Part shown: one piece after another, positions 7,524 to 15,764 of the stretch
How the letters are laid out: every line of letters starts with the position of its first letter
How positions within the stretch are numbered: the stretch's first letter is position 1
Origin: Acidimicrobiales bacterium
GTDB lineage: Bacteria; Actinomycetota; Acidimicrobiia; Acidimicrobiales; SZUA-35
NCBI GenBank assembly: GCA_028285495.1
Contig: JANQPB010000044.1
Coordinates: forward strand, 1-64,000
Length of the DNA stretch: 64,000 bases
Direction: 5' to 3'
Position numbers and translations under genes: made by a program
The notes under the pieces: model-generated
Databases searched by the model: none
Seen by the model: the letters and a program-made list of their open reading frames with translations, nothing else
What the model was told of the DNA's origin: nothing

Positions 7524-9022
7524 CCATCCCGCACGCCAGCCACCAACCCACCCAGTCGCCGGCGAGCGACAGTGGCGACGAACCGCCACGACCGAAGCCG
7601 GCGGGTACCAAGTCGGCAGCGACCGAGCTGGTCGAGATGGCCCAAGCCAGCTACCGGTTCGGGACCTCCACCACCGGCGAAACGTTCGGCATCCCCCTCG
7701 ACGGGCCACCGGTCACGTTCATGCTCCGAGGCGGGAAACACTCACTCCGGGCCCGGCTCGCCGACCGATACTTCGCCACCCACGCCAAAGCCGCCAGCTC
7801 CACCGCCCTCACCGACGCGCTGTTGACCGTCGAAGGCATCGGCCAAGAATGGGAAACCGAGCTCCACCTCCGAGTCGCCCCCGACGGACTCGACCGCTCC
7901 ACCTGGATCGACCTCGGCGACCACACCGGCCGAGCCATCCACCTCACCGAACACGGCTGGACCATCCAGCGCCAGGCTCCGGTCCTATTCCGCCGGACCG
8001 CCCTTACCGCAACCCTCCCCGACCCTGTCGTCGGTGTCGGCATGGGTGGGCTGGAGCTGCTGTGGCAGATCCTGAACGTCGAGGAAGACGATCGGCCGCT
8101 CGTCGCCGCCTGGCTCATCGCCGCCCTCATCCCCGAGATCCCACATCCCACCCTGGCCCTCTTCGGCGAGCAAGGTACTGGCAAGACCACCGCCACCAAG
8201 CTCGTCGTCTCGATCATCGACGCCTCGCCCGTCCCGGTGAGGAAGCCGCCGAGAGACGCCGACGCCTGGGTCACCGCTGCCGCCGGATCGTGGGTCGTGG
8301 CGATCGACAACCTGTCCACGATTCCGCCCTGGCTATCCGACAGTCTCTGCCGAGCTGTCACCGGCGACGGCGACGTGCGACGCCGGCTCTACAGCGACAA
8401 CGACCTCCACGTGTTCAGCTTCCGTCGAGCCATCGTGTTCAACGGCATCGACATCGGCAGCCTCAACGGCGACCTCGCCGACCGGATGCTCCCTATCAAC
8501 CTCGAACGCATCCCCGACACTGATCGCCTCGACGAGACCCAACTCTGGCCGCTCTGGGCGGACATCCACCCCCACGTCCTCGGCGCCGTCCTCGACCTGG
8601 CCGTCGACGTGTTCACCCAGCTCCCACTCGTCGAACTCGCTGAACGGCCACGGATGGCCGACTTCGCCCGCATCCTCGCCGCCACCGACAACGCCCTCGG
8701 CACCACGGGCCTCGACCGCTACATGGGCAAGCAAGGCTCCCTCGCCGTTGAATCGCTCGACACCGATCCCCTCGTCGCCGCCATCACCGGGCGCATCACC
8801 AGCGGGTGGAGCGGCACCGCCGGCGACCTACTGGTCCAGCTCACCAACCTCGACGAGCCCACTCCCAAGGACTGGCCAACCAATCCGCGCGCCGCAACCG
8901 GACGGCTCAAACGCTGGGCCCCCGTCCTCCGCAAAGCCGGCTGGACCGTCACCGACGACGCCGGCCAGAACAAAGCCCGCATCGTCCGCTGGACCCTTCA
9001 CCCACCCCAGGACCAGATATGA
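7520..9022 (+). CDS. P-loop ATPase, probable replicative helicase of the element
   Basis: 500 residues. The core ATPase lies at about 190-370. Walker A is GEQGTGKTT at 216-224. Walker B is WVVAIDNL at 258-265. A conserved tail VFNGIDIGSLNGDLADRMLP at about 310-330 supplies sensor and arginine-finger-like positions. This arrangement resembles phage/plasmid superfamily-3 or D5-like helicases that work with a Prim-Pol primase, which is encoded just upstream. The true subfamily is uncertain. ATG at 7520 overlaps the upstream stop. Directly after its stop comes the iteron cluster, so it may bind or unwind that site. Confidence 0.75.
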   Translation: MTIPHASHQPTQSPASDSGDEPPRPKPAGTKSAATELVEMAQASYRFGTSTTGETFGIPLDGPPVTFMLRGGKHSLRARLADRYFATHAKAASSTALTDALLTVEGIGQEWETELHLRVAPDGLDRSTWIDLGDHTGRAIHLTEHGWTIQRQAPVLFRRTALTATLPDPVVGVGMGGLELLWQILNVEEDDRPLVAAWLIAALIPEIPHPTLALFGEQGTGKTTATKLVVSIIDASPVPVRKPPRDADAWVTAAAGSWVVAIDNLSTIPPWLSDSLCRAVTGDGDVRRRLYSDNDLHVFSFRRAIVFNGIDIGSLNGDLADRMLPINLERIPDTDRLDETQLWPLWADIHPHVLGAVLDLAVDVFTQLPLVELAERPRMADFARILAATDNALGTTGLDRYMGKQGSLAVESLDTDPLVAAITGRITSGWSGTAGDLLVQLTNLDEPTPKDWPTNPRAATGRLKRWAPVLRKAGWTVTDDAGQNKARIVRWTLHPPQDQI

Positions 9023-9033
9023 CCCGCAATCCA

Positions 9034-9228
9034 TCCCTGCCTTCCCTGCTTCCCTGCTTTCCCCAGGTCAGAGGCCCGCGAAGCCCCGGCTTCTTTCCCT
9101 GCCTCATCCCCGCCAACCAACCCGCCTTCCCTGCCTTACGCCGTACTCCCCCGCCAAGGCAGGGATGCGAAACCGGTCCGACACCCCCTCTGACCAGGGA
9201 AAGGCAGGGAAGCAGGGAAGGCAGGGAA
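9034..9228. repeat. TTCCCTGC iterons forming a 30-bp inverted repeat, candidate origin
   Basis: TTCCCTGC occurs at 9042-9049, 9050-9057, 9095-9102 and 9127-9134, with a near copy at 9033-9040. The inverse GCAGGGAA occurs at 9204-9211, 9212-9219 and 9221-9228, with a near copy at 9159-9166. The outer copies form two arms, 9034-9063 and 9197-9227, that are exact inverse complements except for one extra G. It fills the roughly 280 bp between the ATPase and excisionase genes. A 96-codon frame (9019-9309) crosses it but is Pro/Arg-rich and probably not a gene. Iterons beside replication genes suggest a replication origin or a Rep/Xis binding site. Confidence 0.6.
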
Positions 9229-9305
9229 CCAATACGACCCAAATCTGTCCGCCCTCGATACCGATTGGTCGCACCCAGCGACCCACCCGGAAGGAACCAG
9301 CGCCG

Positions 9306-9500
9306 ATGAGCAGCAACGACGCCGACAGCCCGCTGAAGCGGCGCACCTACACCGTGACCGAGGTCGCCGAGATACTTGGCATCGGGCGCAACACCGCCTA
9401 CGAGAGCTGCCGAACCGGGGAGATCCCGAGCGTGCGGATCGGTGGCCGGGTCCTCGTCCCATGCTCAGCGATCGACGATCTCCTGGGCGGCGCGGCCTGA
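9306..9500 (+). CDS. xis: excisionase, MerR-type helix-turn-helix
   Basis: 64 residues, ATG at 9306 behind GGAAGG. Residues 13-60 (YTVTEVAEILGIGRNTAYES..GEIPSVRIGGRVLVP) are the standard HTH_17/excisionase fold seen in AICE and phage Xis proteins. These bend DNA at the attachment site and steer the integrase to excision. The integrase start overlaps its stop (TGATG), the usual xis-int arrangement, so the two are made together. Confidence 0.9.
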   Translation: MSSNDADSPLKRRTYTVTEVAEILGIGRNTAYESCRTGEIPSVRIGGRVLVPCSAIDDLLGGAA

Positions 9501-10807
9501 TGGCGAGACCGAACCAGGACGTCCGGATCTGGAACGTCCAGGACCGTCGCGGGTCGTCCGGCTATGGCCACCGCCCGTGGGCTGTCCGCTGGCGGGTCGC
9601 CACAAGGAGCTTCCAGCGAACGTTCCGCACACGGGACGAGGCGGACCATCGACGATCCGAGCTGCTGATCGCTCAGCGGAACGGCGAGCGCTTCGACCTC
9701 GCAACCGGCGAGCCATCGTCATGGCACTCGACCGGCGATGTGACCGTCCATGGCTGGGTTCGTCGCTGGCTGGCCGAGGAGTGGGGTGAGTGGTCGCCCA
9801 GGCATCGCAATGGAACCGTCGAGGAAATGAGCCGATTCGTCCCCCTCCTGGTCCAGCCCGCTGCGCCCAAACCGCCGGCCGACCTCCGCCTCTATCTCAA
9901 GGACGCACTACGGCCTGACGCACCTCGCAATGACCGGCTGGAGCGCTGGCTCGATCGTTGGTGCTACAGGCTGGACCAGCTCGATCGCTCGATTCTCGCC
10001 GAGGTCAAACAGCAACTCGGCCTCGGTGTGACAGGCAAGCCCCTCGCCGCTACAACCGCCAACCGCTACCGCAAGGCGGCGAGGGCCTGCATCCGTCGAG
10101 CTGTCGACCTCGAACTTCTCGACCGCAACCCTTGGCCACCACCAATGAGAGGGGCGAAGAATCGGAAGGTGCAGCGGAAGGCCCGGAGCAACGCCGTCGA
10201 CATCAAGCAGCTGCCCGACCCGGCAACGATGCAACGAGCGCTGGACGCTCTGATCAACCACCAGCCATCAAGCCGGATGTACCACGTCATGACCTCGTTG
10301 ATGGCGCACGCCGGCCTGAGGCCCTCGGAAGTCGTCATGCTACGACCGAGAGCGCTCGCGCTACCTGAGTCGGGCTGGGGGAACATCGAGGTGACCGAGG
10401 CCGACATCGACCTCGACGAGCCCGGCGACCCGAAGACCGGTCACCGCACGGTACCGATCCCGGCCGATCTCGTCGCCCTGCTCCGATGGTGGATCGACCT
10501 GCACGACTTCGACGACGACGCCCTGCTGTTCCGCTCACGAAACGGCGGCCGGCCGTCACCCTCGAACTGGGGTCGGGCCTGGCGCCTCGCGCTTGCCAAG
10601 GTCGACCACCCGCGACTCCGACCGTACGACTGTCGGCACTTCGCCGCCACCACCTGGCTACACGCTCGCGTACCACTCGGTGCGACCGCACGACGCCTCG
10701 GCCACAGCGTGGACACGCTCGTGTCGACCTACGTCGGCGCGCTCCAAGGCGATGAACTCGTCGCCAATCAGCTGATCGATGAGTATCGCGCCAGGTCTGG
10801 AAGCTGA
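9500..10807 (+). CDS. int: tyrosine recombinase (integrase) of the AICE
   Basis: 435 residues. The N-terminal 60 form an arm-type DNA-binding domain, about 90-230 the core-binding domain, and 240-430 the catalytic domain. Catalytic residues can be placed at Arg274 (HAGLRPSE), Arg379-His380 (YDCRHF), His402 (LGHS) and nucleophile Tyr411 (STYVG). The usual first His of the H-x-x-R box is Tyr376, as in many actinobacterial element integrases. ATG at 9500 gives the TGATG overlap with xis; an upstream in-frame ATG at 9461 lies inside xis. The tRNA-Lys fragment about 1.1 kb downstream is its likely recombination product. Confidence 0.92.
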   Translation: MARPNQDVRIWNVQDRRGSSGYGHRPWAVRWRVATRSFQRTFRTRDEADHRRSELLIAQRNGERFDLATGEPSSWHSTGDVTVHGWVRRWLAEEWGEWSPRHRNGTVEEMSRFVPLLVQPAAPKPPADLRLYLKDALRPDAPRNDRLERWLDRWCYRLDQLDRSILAEVKQQLGLGVTGKPLAATTANRYRKAARACIRRAVDLELLDRNPWPPPMRGAKNRKVQRKARSNAVDIKQLPDPATMQRALDALINHQPSSRMYHVMTSLMAHAGLRPSEVVMLRPRALALPESGWGNIEVTEADIDLDEPGDPKTGHRTVPIPADLVALLRWWIDLHDFDDDALLFRSRNGGRPSPSNWGRAWRLALAKVDHPRLRPYDCRHFAATTWLHARVPLGATARRLGHSVDTLVSTYVGALQGDELVANQLIDEYRARSGS

Positions 10808-10818
10808 CGCGACGGGCC

Positions 10819-10853
10819 GAGTCCGGCCAAACTACGAGATCCGGCCTGGACTC
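10819..10853. terminator. hairpin between convergent integrase and AbiTii genes
   Basis: GAGTCCGGCC (10819-10828) pairs with GGCCTGGACTC (10843-10853), leaving one bulged T and a 14-nt loop. It sits in the 52-bp gap between two genes that end towards each other, so it could stop transcription from both sides. No T-run follows. Confidence 0.45.
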
Positions 10854-10859
10854 AGTCGT

Positions 10860-11813
10860 TCAGTGCGTCGACGATTCGTTCGAAGATCGATCACCGTCAT
10901 TCAATGACAGCACCTCGCCGAGCAGTACATACGTGTTCAAGAAAAGGTACCGAGCTTCGCCCGGTGTAACGTCTCCATGTACGCCTGTACTGACACGATC
11001 ATACAAATCTGACAGTGATCGCTTGATCTTCCTTCTTCGACTACGACTATCGATCCTGTCGTCCACGAAGGCGTTGATTCTGTTTTGAGTATGCAGCTTG
11101 GTCAGCTTGACCTGCTTCCCATCGACTTCTCGCGTCTGGTCGGTTGGCGGGAAGATCTCATCTGCTACCGAATCGATGAGCCGGCGACATGTACTAAGGG
11201 CCTGGCTGATGGCCTCGCCATCCCCCTCCGACAGCCTGCGGTAGATCGAGTCGACTTTCTCTAGCGCGGCCGACGAAAGAGGAGTCAGAAGCTCATCGAT
11301 GCGCCGGCGAGCGTCTTCGAACAATTCGGCCTGGTAGCCACTGAACCGCAGCTCGTAGTAGTGCCGAGACGCGAACCCGTGTGCCTTCCTGAGGATCTTT
11401 GCCTTGATCCCGGCAAACTTCGCAATATTGTCCCTTACCGCAGATTGTGCACTTATCGCCTCACGAGTTGCAATGGTGACGTGATTTCCACTCAGATTGG
11501 GTAGTTGGAGGACGGACAGCTGAGCCTCATTGGAGGAGATGACGGCCTCAATCTGAGCAGCCGGGTACGGCCAGAAGCGGGTTTCTTTGGTTCTTCGACC
11601 AGTCTCATCGATGAGATGACTCAAACTCGCCGGCGTGTTGGAGTAGCCGCCGAGCTCCAAGTCAAGCCATGCTCGTGCCTCGTCGTCTGCCACCAGCCGA
11701 GCCAATCGGGAAGCCTTGAGCACCAGCGAGCCGAGCGGCAGTCGCTCTAGCTCGATGTCTGCAAGAAGCTCGTCAGCGAGCTCCAGGGCGTGGTCCAGCT
11801 GGTCGTGTCGCAC
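10860..11813 (-). CDS. AbiTii-domain protein with HEPN-like C-terminus, putative phage-defence cargo
   Basis: 317 residues from GTG at 11813. Residues 24-60 (LPLGSLVLKASRLARLVADD, then WLDLELGGY) match the AbiTii N-terminal signature found in abortive-infection-type proteins. The C-terminus (about 245-305) contains R-V-S-T-G-V-H at 273-279, an R-x5-H arrangement like the catalytic motif of HEPN ribonucleases, followed by EARYLFLNTYVLLGEVLSL. The gene runs against the element operon, sits between int and the attachment site and is visibly richer in A/T codons than its neighbours: a typical, separately acquired cargo slot. Family membership is recognised; antiphage function and RNase activity are inferred. 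Confidence 0.75.
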   Translation of the reverse strand: MRHDQLDHALELADELLADIELERLPLGSLVLKASRLARLVADDEARAWLDLELGGYSNTPASLSHLIDETGRRTKETRFWPYPAAQIEAVISSNEAQLSVLQLPNLSGNHVTIATREAISAQSAVRDNIAKFAGIKAKILRKAHGFASRHYYELRFSGYQAELFEDARRRIDELLTPLSSAALEKVDSIYRRLSEGDGEAISQALSTCRRLIDSVADEIFPPTDQTREVDGKQVKLTKLHTQNRINAFVDDRIDSRSRRRKIKRSLSDLYDRVSTGVHGDVTPGEARYLFLNTYVLLGEVLSLNDGDRSSNESSTH

Positions 11814-11944
11814 CTGTCTGAGGGTACGAGCGCACGGGCCAAACCACGTGACAGATCCGTTCCCGCGAGCGGGCCGTGAGCGAGAGGCGTGGTCGTCGGC
11901 TCGAATGGAGCCGTGACCAGGGGAAACGCGGGGATACCCGCTCA

Positions 11945-11990
11945 GACTTTTAATCCATTGGTCGTGGGTTCGAATCCCACCGGGGGCACC
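11945..11990 (+). tRNA. 3' fragment of tRNA-Lys(TTT), right attachment site of the AICE
   Basis: The sequence holds an anticodon loop CTTTTAA (Lys, TTT), a T-arm GTGGG-TTCGAAT-CCCAC at 11964-11980 and a 3' acceptor strand CGGGGGC plus discriminator A. There is no matching 5' acceptor strand (GCCCCCG) or D-arm upstream, and the anticodon stem pairs only next to the loop, so this is not a whole tRNA. AICEs integrate at tRNA 3' ends and leave such a fragment at one end. The intact tRNA-Lys should lie left of this window. Confidence 0.8.
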
Positions 11991-12544
11991 GCGTTCAACC
12001 GCTCACCGAGCCGCTGAAGCAGGCGGGCGAGGTATGCCGCCCTGCCCCCCACGGTCCCGCCAGATCCGTCCGGTCCCTTGGCGTCGTGAGCACATGGTGA
12101 GCAGGCAGGGAGGATCAGGGAACGTGGTGCCAGCTATAGCCCAAACGCCCGCAGGGGTGAGCTGCGGAGCCGTGGACCCTCCGAACCCTCCCTGGGCCGA
12201 TCTCCCCTGCCACCCGGGGTTGGTCTTGAACACCTGAGGCTGAGTCGTTGCGTCAGCGGCTTCTGGCGGTTGGCGCGGAGCCCGAGAACCATCGGCAGCC
12301 CTCCGTCACGCAGGCGGCTCGGCGCGTCCGTTGCGTCATTGCCCGCCGTGCCGCATCTCCGCCAGCTGGGCGGTCGTACCCGAAGTGAGTCCCACACGAC
12401 GGCCAGATCTAGTCCACGACACCTCGTCGAGCTGGTCCTAGCTAGAGGGCGCCAGAGCAGCGTCAGGGCTGACAGACCCTGTCGAGGTGGTCCGCGGGTC
12501 CACGAGGTCGGGAGATCTCCCCTCTTGGGTCAACGCAGAAACGG
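11991..12544. other. no convincing gene; host DNA flanking the attachment site
   Basis: About 550 bp without a credible coding frame. It has two loosely repeated CAGGGA-type words near 12104-12120 that recall the element iterons, and several short GC-rich inverted words, but nothing I can name. It is probably decayed DNA next to an integration site. Confidence 0.4.
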
Positions 12545-12949
12545 CTAGAACTCAGCTTCTGCGCGACGTTTCTCGAACTGAAGCCTGGCGTGAGCCTCGC
12601 CGTCGACTAGGCGCTCGTAGTAACCGTGATCAAGCGCCCACTCTGGGAAAGAGAGCACTGGGAAGCCGACCTCACTAGCGTTCGGCCGCAGATATCCGAC
12701 TACCCACGAATCCGGGATCGCCGGGTCATCGACTTCGAAGAGTTCAGCGATCTTCCATACTGGATACGGCAGGTGGTTATCATCAAGCACGTAGTACCAG
12801 GTCAGGCACTTGAAGGTCGTGACAGCGAACACCGTATACAGCTGGCCGACTGTCAGGGGGAACGCTGTAGAGCGGGCCAAGCCTAGTGCCGGGTCGATAC
12901 AGCTCGCCGGCAAGCGGTCGCCGGTACTGGCCGTGCACCGTACGCGCAC
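12545..12949 (-). CDS. conserved hypothetical protein, possibly immunity-like
   Basis: 134 residues. GTG at 12949 is chosen because GGAGG lies 7-8 bases upstream. The frame stays open further, but that part is antisense to a helix-turn-helix remnant. The pattern FPLTVGQLYTVFAVTTF, then WYYVLDDNHLPYPVW, LFEVDD and a tail YERLVDGEAHARLQFEKRR recalls a widespread actinobacterial family of about 130 residues whose members often sit in accessory regions. I do not know its function; a toxin-immunity role is only a guess from genomic setting. Confidence 0.65.
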   Translation of the reverse strand: MRVRCTASTGDRLPASCIDPALGLARSTAFPLTVGQLYTVFAVTTFKCLTWYYVLDDNHLPYPVWKIAELFEVDDPAIPDSWVVGYLRPNASEVGFPVLSFPEWALDHGYYERLVDGEAHARLQFEKRRAEAEF

Positions 12950-12980
12950 TCCTATCCTCCGTATCTCTGGGTGAACTTGA

Positions 12981-13157
12981 ATTCGACGTTCTGATCGGTC
13001 GTTACTAGCTGCAGGCAAGGCAATCGTTGACGTCGCCGAGACTCTTGGCTACTCAACGCGCTCGATCCAACGGAAGCTCACGCGTATTCAGTCGCTGCTC
13101 GGAGTCGCTAGCCGCCACGAAGCGATTGCGGTGGCCGCGGTCAACGGCTGGCTCTAG
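12981..13157 (+). pseudogene. truncated LuxR-type helix-turn-helix fragment
   Basis: An open stretch of 58 codons ending in TAG at 13155-13157 reads SLLAAGKAIVDVAETLGYST, then RSIQRKLTRIQSLLGVASRH and EAIAVAAVNGWL. That is a complete LuxR/GerE-type DNA-binding domain with its recognition helix and the usual C-terminal EA-A-A helix. No start codon or receiver domain is visible; a stop in the same frame lies just upstream at 12978. It is the 3' remnant of a response regulator left beside the integration site. Confidence 0.6.
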
Positions 13158-13489
13158 TTGCTGGTCCGTCGGGCAGAAGACAAGACGGTGAGCTGGCAAT
13201 CGACCCCGATAGCACCGTGCTGTCCGCAGAGTGCTTGAGGCAATCGGACGTGAGCCCCTCGCATGCGACTTGTGTCAAGACCTAGCTCGAAAGGAGATGA
13301 CCGGTAAGGAAACCCGGTCTCGCCTGTGTTCGTCGAGCCAAATGGGACCCTCGATCAATGACAGCAATCCCTCATTACTCCAGCGGGCATCGCGTATCAG
13401 CTGTGACAACCCATCGGGGTCGGCCGTTGAGATGCTCTCGATGCTCGTCGTCTCCCAGTTGCCGGCGATGAGGTGCCCCCAACGATTCC
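13158..13489. other. no gene recognised between two gene remnants
   Basis: About 330 bp. One weak frame begins near 13231 but shows no recognisable motif and no good ribosome site. Composition is less GC-rich than the flanks. Nothing else seen. Confidence 0.35.
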
Positions 13490-13960
13490 CGTGGTCTGGT
13501 CAGTCTCGCCTCGACCCGCTACCGGGTCGGAGCCTGGCTGGCCGGCCAGACCGTCGAGGTCACCGTCGACCGTGGCGTGCTGAGGATCTACCACCGGCGG
13601 CGTCTGATCGAGACCCACACCCGACGACACAAGCCCGCTGCTGAGGCAAAGGGCCTGCGCCGTCAGGTCGCCCCACCAACCCCGACCCTGGAACCGGAAC
13701 GGCGTCGACCGTCAGCCTCGGCTGCGTCAGTCACCCGCAAGGTCGACAGCTCCGGGAACGTCTCGTTCGCCGGGGTCTCCTACCGGGTCGGGAATCGGTT
13801 CAAGCGCCGCCAGGCCCAAGTCGCCGTGGTCGGTGACACCATCGAGATCAACATCGGGAAGGAACTGATCAAAACCCACCGCTCCCGCCACGACCGCACC
13901 CGCGAACACGGAGCCCTGGCCAACCCCGGCGGCCGACCCAACCGGACCAACGCCGCCTAA
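13490..13960 (+). pseudogene. C-terminal remnant of an IS481/Mu-like transposase
   Basis: About 156 codons open to TAA at 13960 and closed upstream by an in-frame TGA at 13469. The sequence YRVGAWLAGQTVEVTVDRG and, later, VSFAGVSYRVGNRFKRRQAQ, VVGDTIEINIGKELIKTH and NPGGRPNRTNAA are the beta-barrel tail typical of these actinobacterial transposases. The N-terminal helix-turn-helix and the DDE catalytic core are missing, so it cannot be active. A GGTGTAACACACC-like end follows at about 13972, possibly part of the old terminal repeat. Confidence 0.75.
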
Positions 13961-14116
13961 CCCACGGCCAGGGTGTAACACACCTACCGGAGCTCACCGG
14001 TCACACGGGTACCGGGACTTGACAGAGGCATCGCAGCAGCGACTCCAACGAGCGGAGTCGGCGGCGACGGCCACCGGACCACGGTCGGCGCTCCCAGCCT
14101 GTTCTTGTTTCGGGCC

Positions 14117-14488
14117 ATGATTCTTGGCGTGCAGCTCCTCGCCGCCTTCGCCATCACCGCCGCAGCTCTCACCGTCGCCGGGTGCACATCGAACTCGACC
14201 GGTGGCGTCGCCGGGCCAGTCCCATCGGACTCCGCGCCCATGACCGGGGGTGTGGCCAGGTTGCCCGAGATCGACCCGGATGACTTCGTTGAGTTTCGTC
14301 CCCTTCAGGACCGCCGCATCGAGTTCGACACTCCGGTGTCCGAGGCCGACGCGAGGGCCTGGGCCGAACGGTCCGGGTTCAGGATCGTGGCGATCTCAGG
14401 CGACCGGATCGAGACCGTCTACACCCACGAGCGAGTCGTGCTCATCCCGGACGGCGATGGCAACATCGTGGCTGCCGAGATCGGGTGA
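14117..14488 (+). CDS. putative lipoprotein with I78-inhibitor-like domain
   Basis: About 123 residues. ATG at 14117 begins a lipoprotein signal (MILGVQLLAAFAITAAALTV) with lipobox V-A-G-C. A TTG four codons upstream is an alternative. After a Ser/Gly/Pro linker, the C-terminal 60 residues (VSEADARAWAERSGFRIVAI, then DRIETVYTHERVVLIPDGDG) have the pattern of small peptidase-inhibitor I78 proteins. The match is weak and the function as an extracytoplasmic inhibitor is inference. It is isolated between the transposase remnant and a convergent acetyltransferase. Confidence 0.55.
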   Translation: MILGVQLLAAFAITAAALTVAGCTSNSTGGVAGPVPSDSAPMTGGVARLPEIDPDDFVEFRPLQDRRIEFDTPVSEADARAWAERSGFRIVAISGDRIETVYTHERVVLIPDGDGNIVAAEIG

Positions 14489-14722
14489 GGCCCCGGCGGG
14501 CGTGCCCGGCCCCGTCGTCGAAGACAACGGCGCAACCGCTGCGCCCGAGATGATTCGCGCCTCGGTGCCACGGCCACGCTCCGGCAGCGGTGCCGGCTCG
14601 ACCTGTGGAAGGTCCGACTCGGGTTCCGCGGCTGACACCATGGTTCCGCCGAGCACTCGTTCCACTTCTCGATCAGCGGGAAGGTGGTGACGGGAGCGTT
14701 CAGGTCGGCGTGGCGGTCCGGG

Positions 14723-15613
14723 TCACGAGCCGGTCGGTCCGGCGAAGAGATCGTTCTGCCGGGCCGGTTCGAAACCGACGCTGAGGTAGAGCCCTCTGGC
14801 TGCCTCGTTGGAAGGTTCGAAGCAGATCTTGATGCGGGTGGCTCCGGCCTGGACGAGTCGATCGATACCAGCGGTCAGGAGGTGACGGGCGAGTCCCCGT
14901 TGCTGGTGGTCGTCTTCGGTTCGCATCGGTTCGACCACCCCGACTGCGGTCGTCGGGTTGTGCCAGAACAGACCGTAGGCGGCGACTCGATCGGCATGGT
15001 CGTAGATCACCAGGTCGAGGTCGGGGCGGTACAGCGACGTCTGTCGAAGGCGGGGCTCGGGGTCCATGTGGCCCCGGGCCTGGTTGGCCATGTGATGCCG
15101 GAGGTCGCCGGCAGCGTCCCGGTCGGCCAGCCGATAGCCCGCCTGGAGCGCGCTGATCGCAGGTCGAGCCTCGGCCTGCAGCCAGCACTCGACGAAACCC
15201 TCCTCCTCGACGACGAGACCACGCTCGAGCAGTGCGGACCGCAAGGCGTCGTCGGTCTGATCGACCTCGAGGCACACGGTCTCGATGCCGGACTGGTTGG
15301 CGTGTTCCAGCCCTCGTTGCATCACGTGGGCCGTCCACTCCGGTGTGGCGTCGGGAAGCAAGAACGGGTCCAGCTGTGTTGCGTCCCCGAAATCGGTGGC
15401 GATCACCGCCGCTTCCGGTCGCCCTTCGTCATCGAACCAGAACAGCTGGTCGAGCTCGTCGGTGATGCGCGGGTTCTGTGCCCACCACCACTGCACCTCG
15501 GCTGTCTCGTACAGGCCAGCCGTTGGGTCAGCCGCTCGAACACGGTTCAGCAGTGTCGTCACCGCTTCGAGGTAGCCGCTGCCGCTTCGGAACTGCTCAA
15601 TGGGCCGGACCAT
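14723..15613 (-). CDS. tandem GNAT-family N-acetyltransferase
   Basis: 296 residues, about twice the single-domain length. The C-terminal GNAT domain (about 155-296) carries the acetyl-CoA loop motif Q-R-G-L-A at about 246-250, followed by KICFEPSNEAARGLYLSVGF, the family's last strand and helix. The N-terminal half (about 10-150) has the same fold pattern but no clear acyl-CoA motif, so it is probably structural, as in mycothiol synthase-like tandem enzymes. Substrate unknown. It stands alone, pointing towards the lipoprotein gene. Confidence 0.8.
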   Translation of the reverse strand: MVRPIEQFRSGSGYLEAVTTLLNRVRAADPTAGLYETAEVQWWWAQNPRITDELDQLFWFDDEGRPEAAVIATDFGDATQLDPFLLPDATPEWTAHVMQRGLEHANQSGIETVCLEVDQTDDALRSALLERGLVVEEEGFVECWLQAEARPAISALQAGYRLADRDAAGDLRHHMANQARGHMDPEPRLRQTSLYRPDLDLVIYDHADRVAAYGLFWHNPTTAVGVVEPMRTEDDHQQRGLARHLLTAGIDRLVQAGATRIKICFEPSNEAARGLYLSVGFEPARQNDLFAGPTGS

Positions 15614-15764
15614 CGCACGACGCTACATCGAAGCCTCGGCGCCACGTCCCCGGTTTCCGCGATGTGGGGAGCCGCAGCTCGCCAACCCGTGCCGGGCGGC
15701 GATGCCGGATGCGCCGCCGGTCAAGGTGCCCGCACGACCAGCTGCGAGGCCACCTCGACCTGGC

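Noticed and set aside
9019..9309. A 96-codon frame across the iterons, overlapping the ATPase stop
   Set aside because: It is Pro/Arg-rich, its sequence follows from the repeated DNA words, and it has no motif. Kept only as part of the repeat entry.
11900..11990. A complete tRNA-Lys gene
   Set aside because: No 5' acceptor strand or D-arm pairs with the 3' half; only the anticodon-loop to 3' end part is present.
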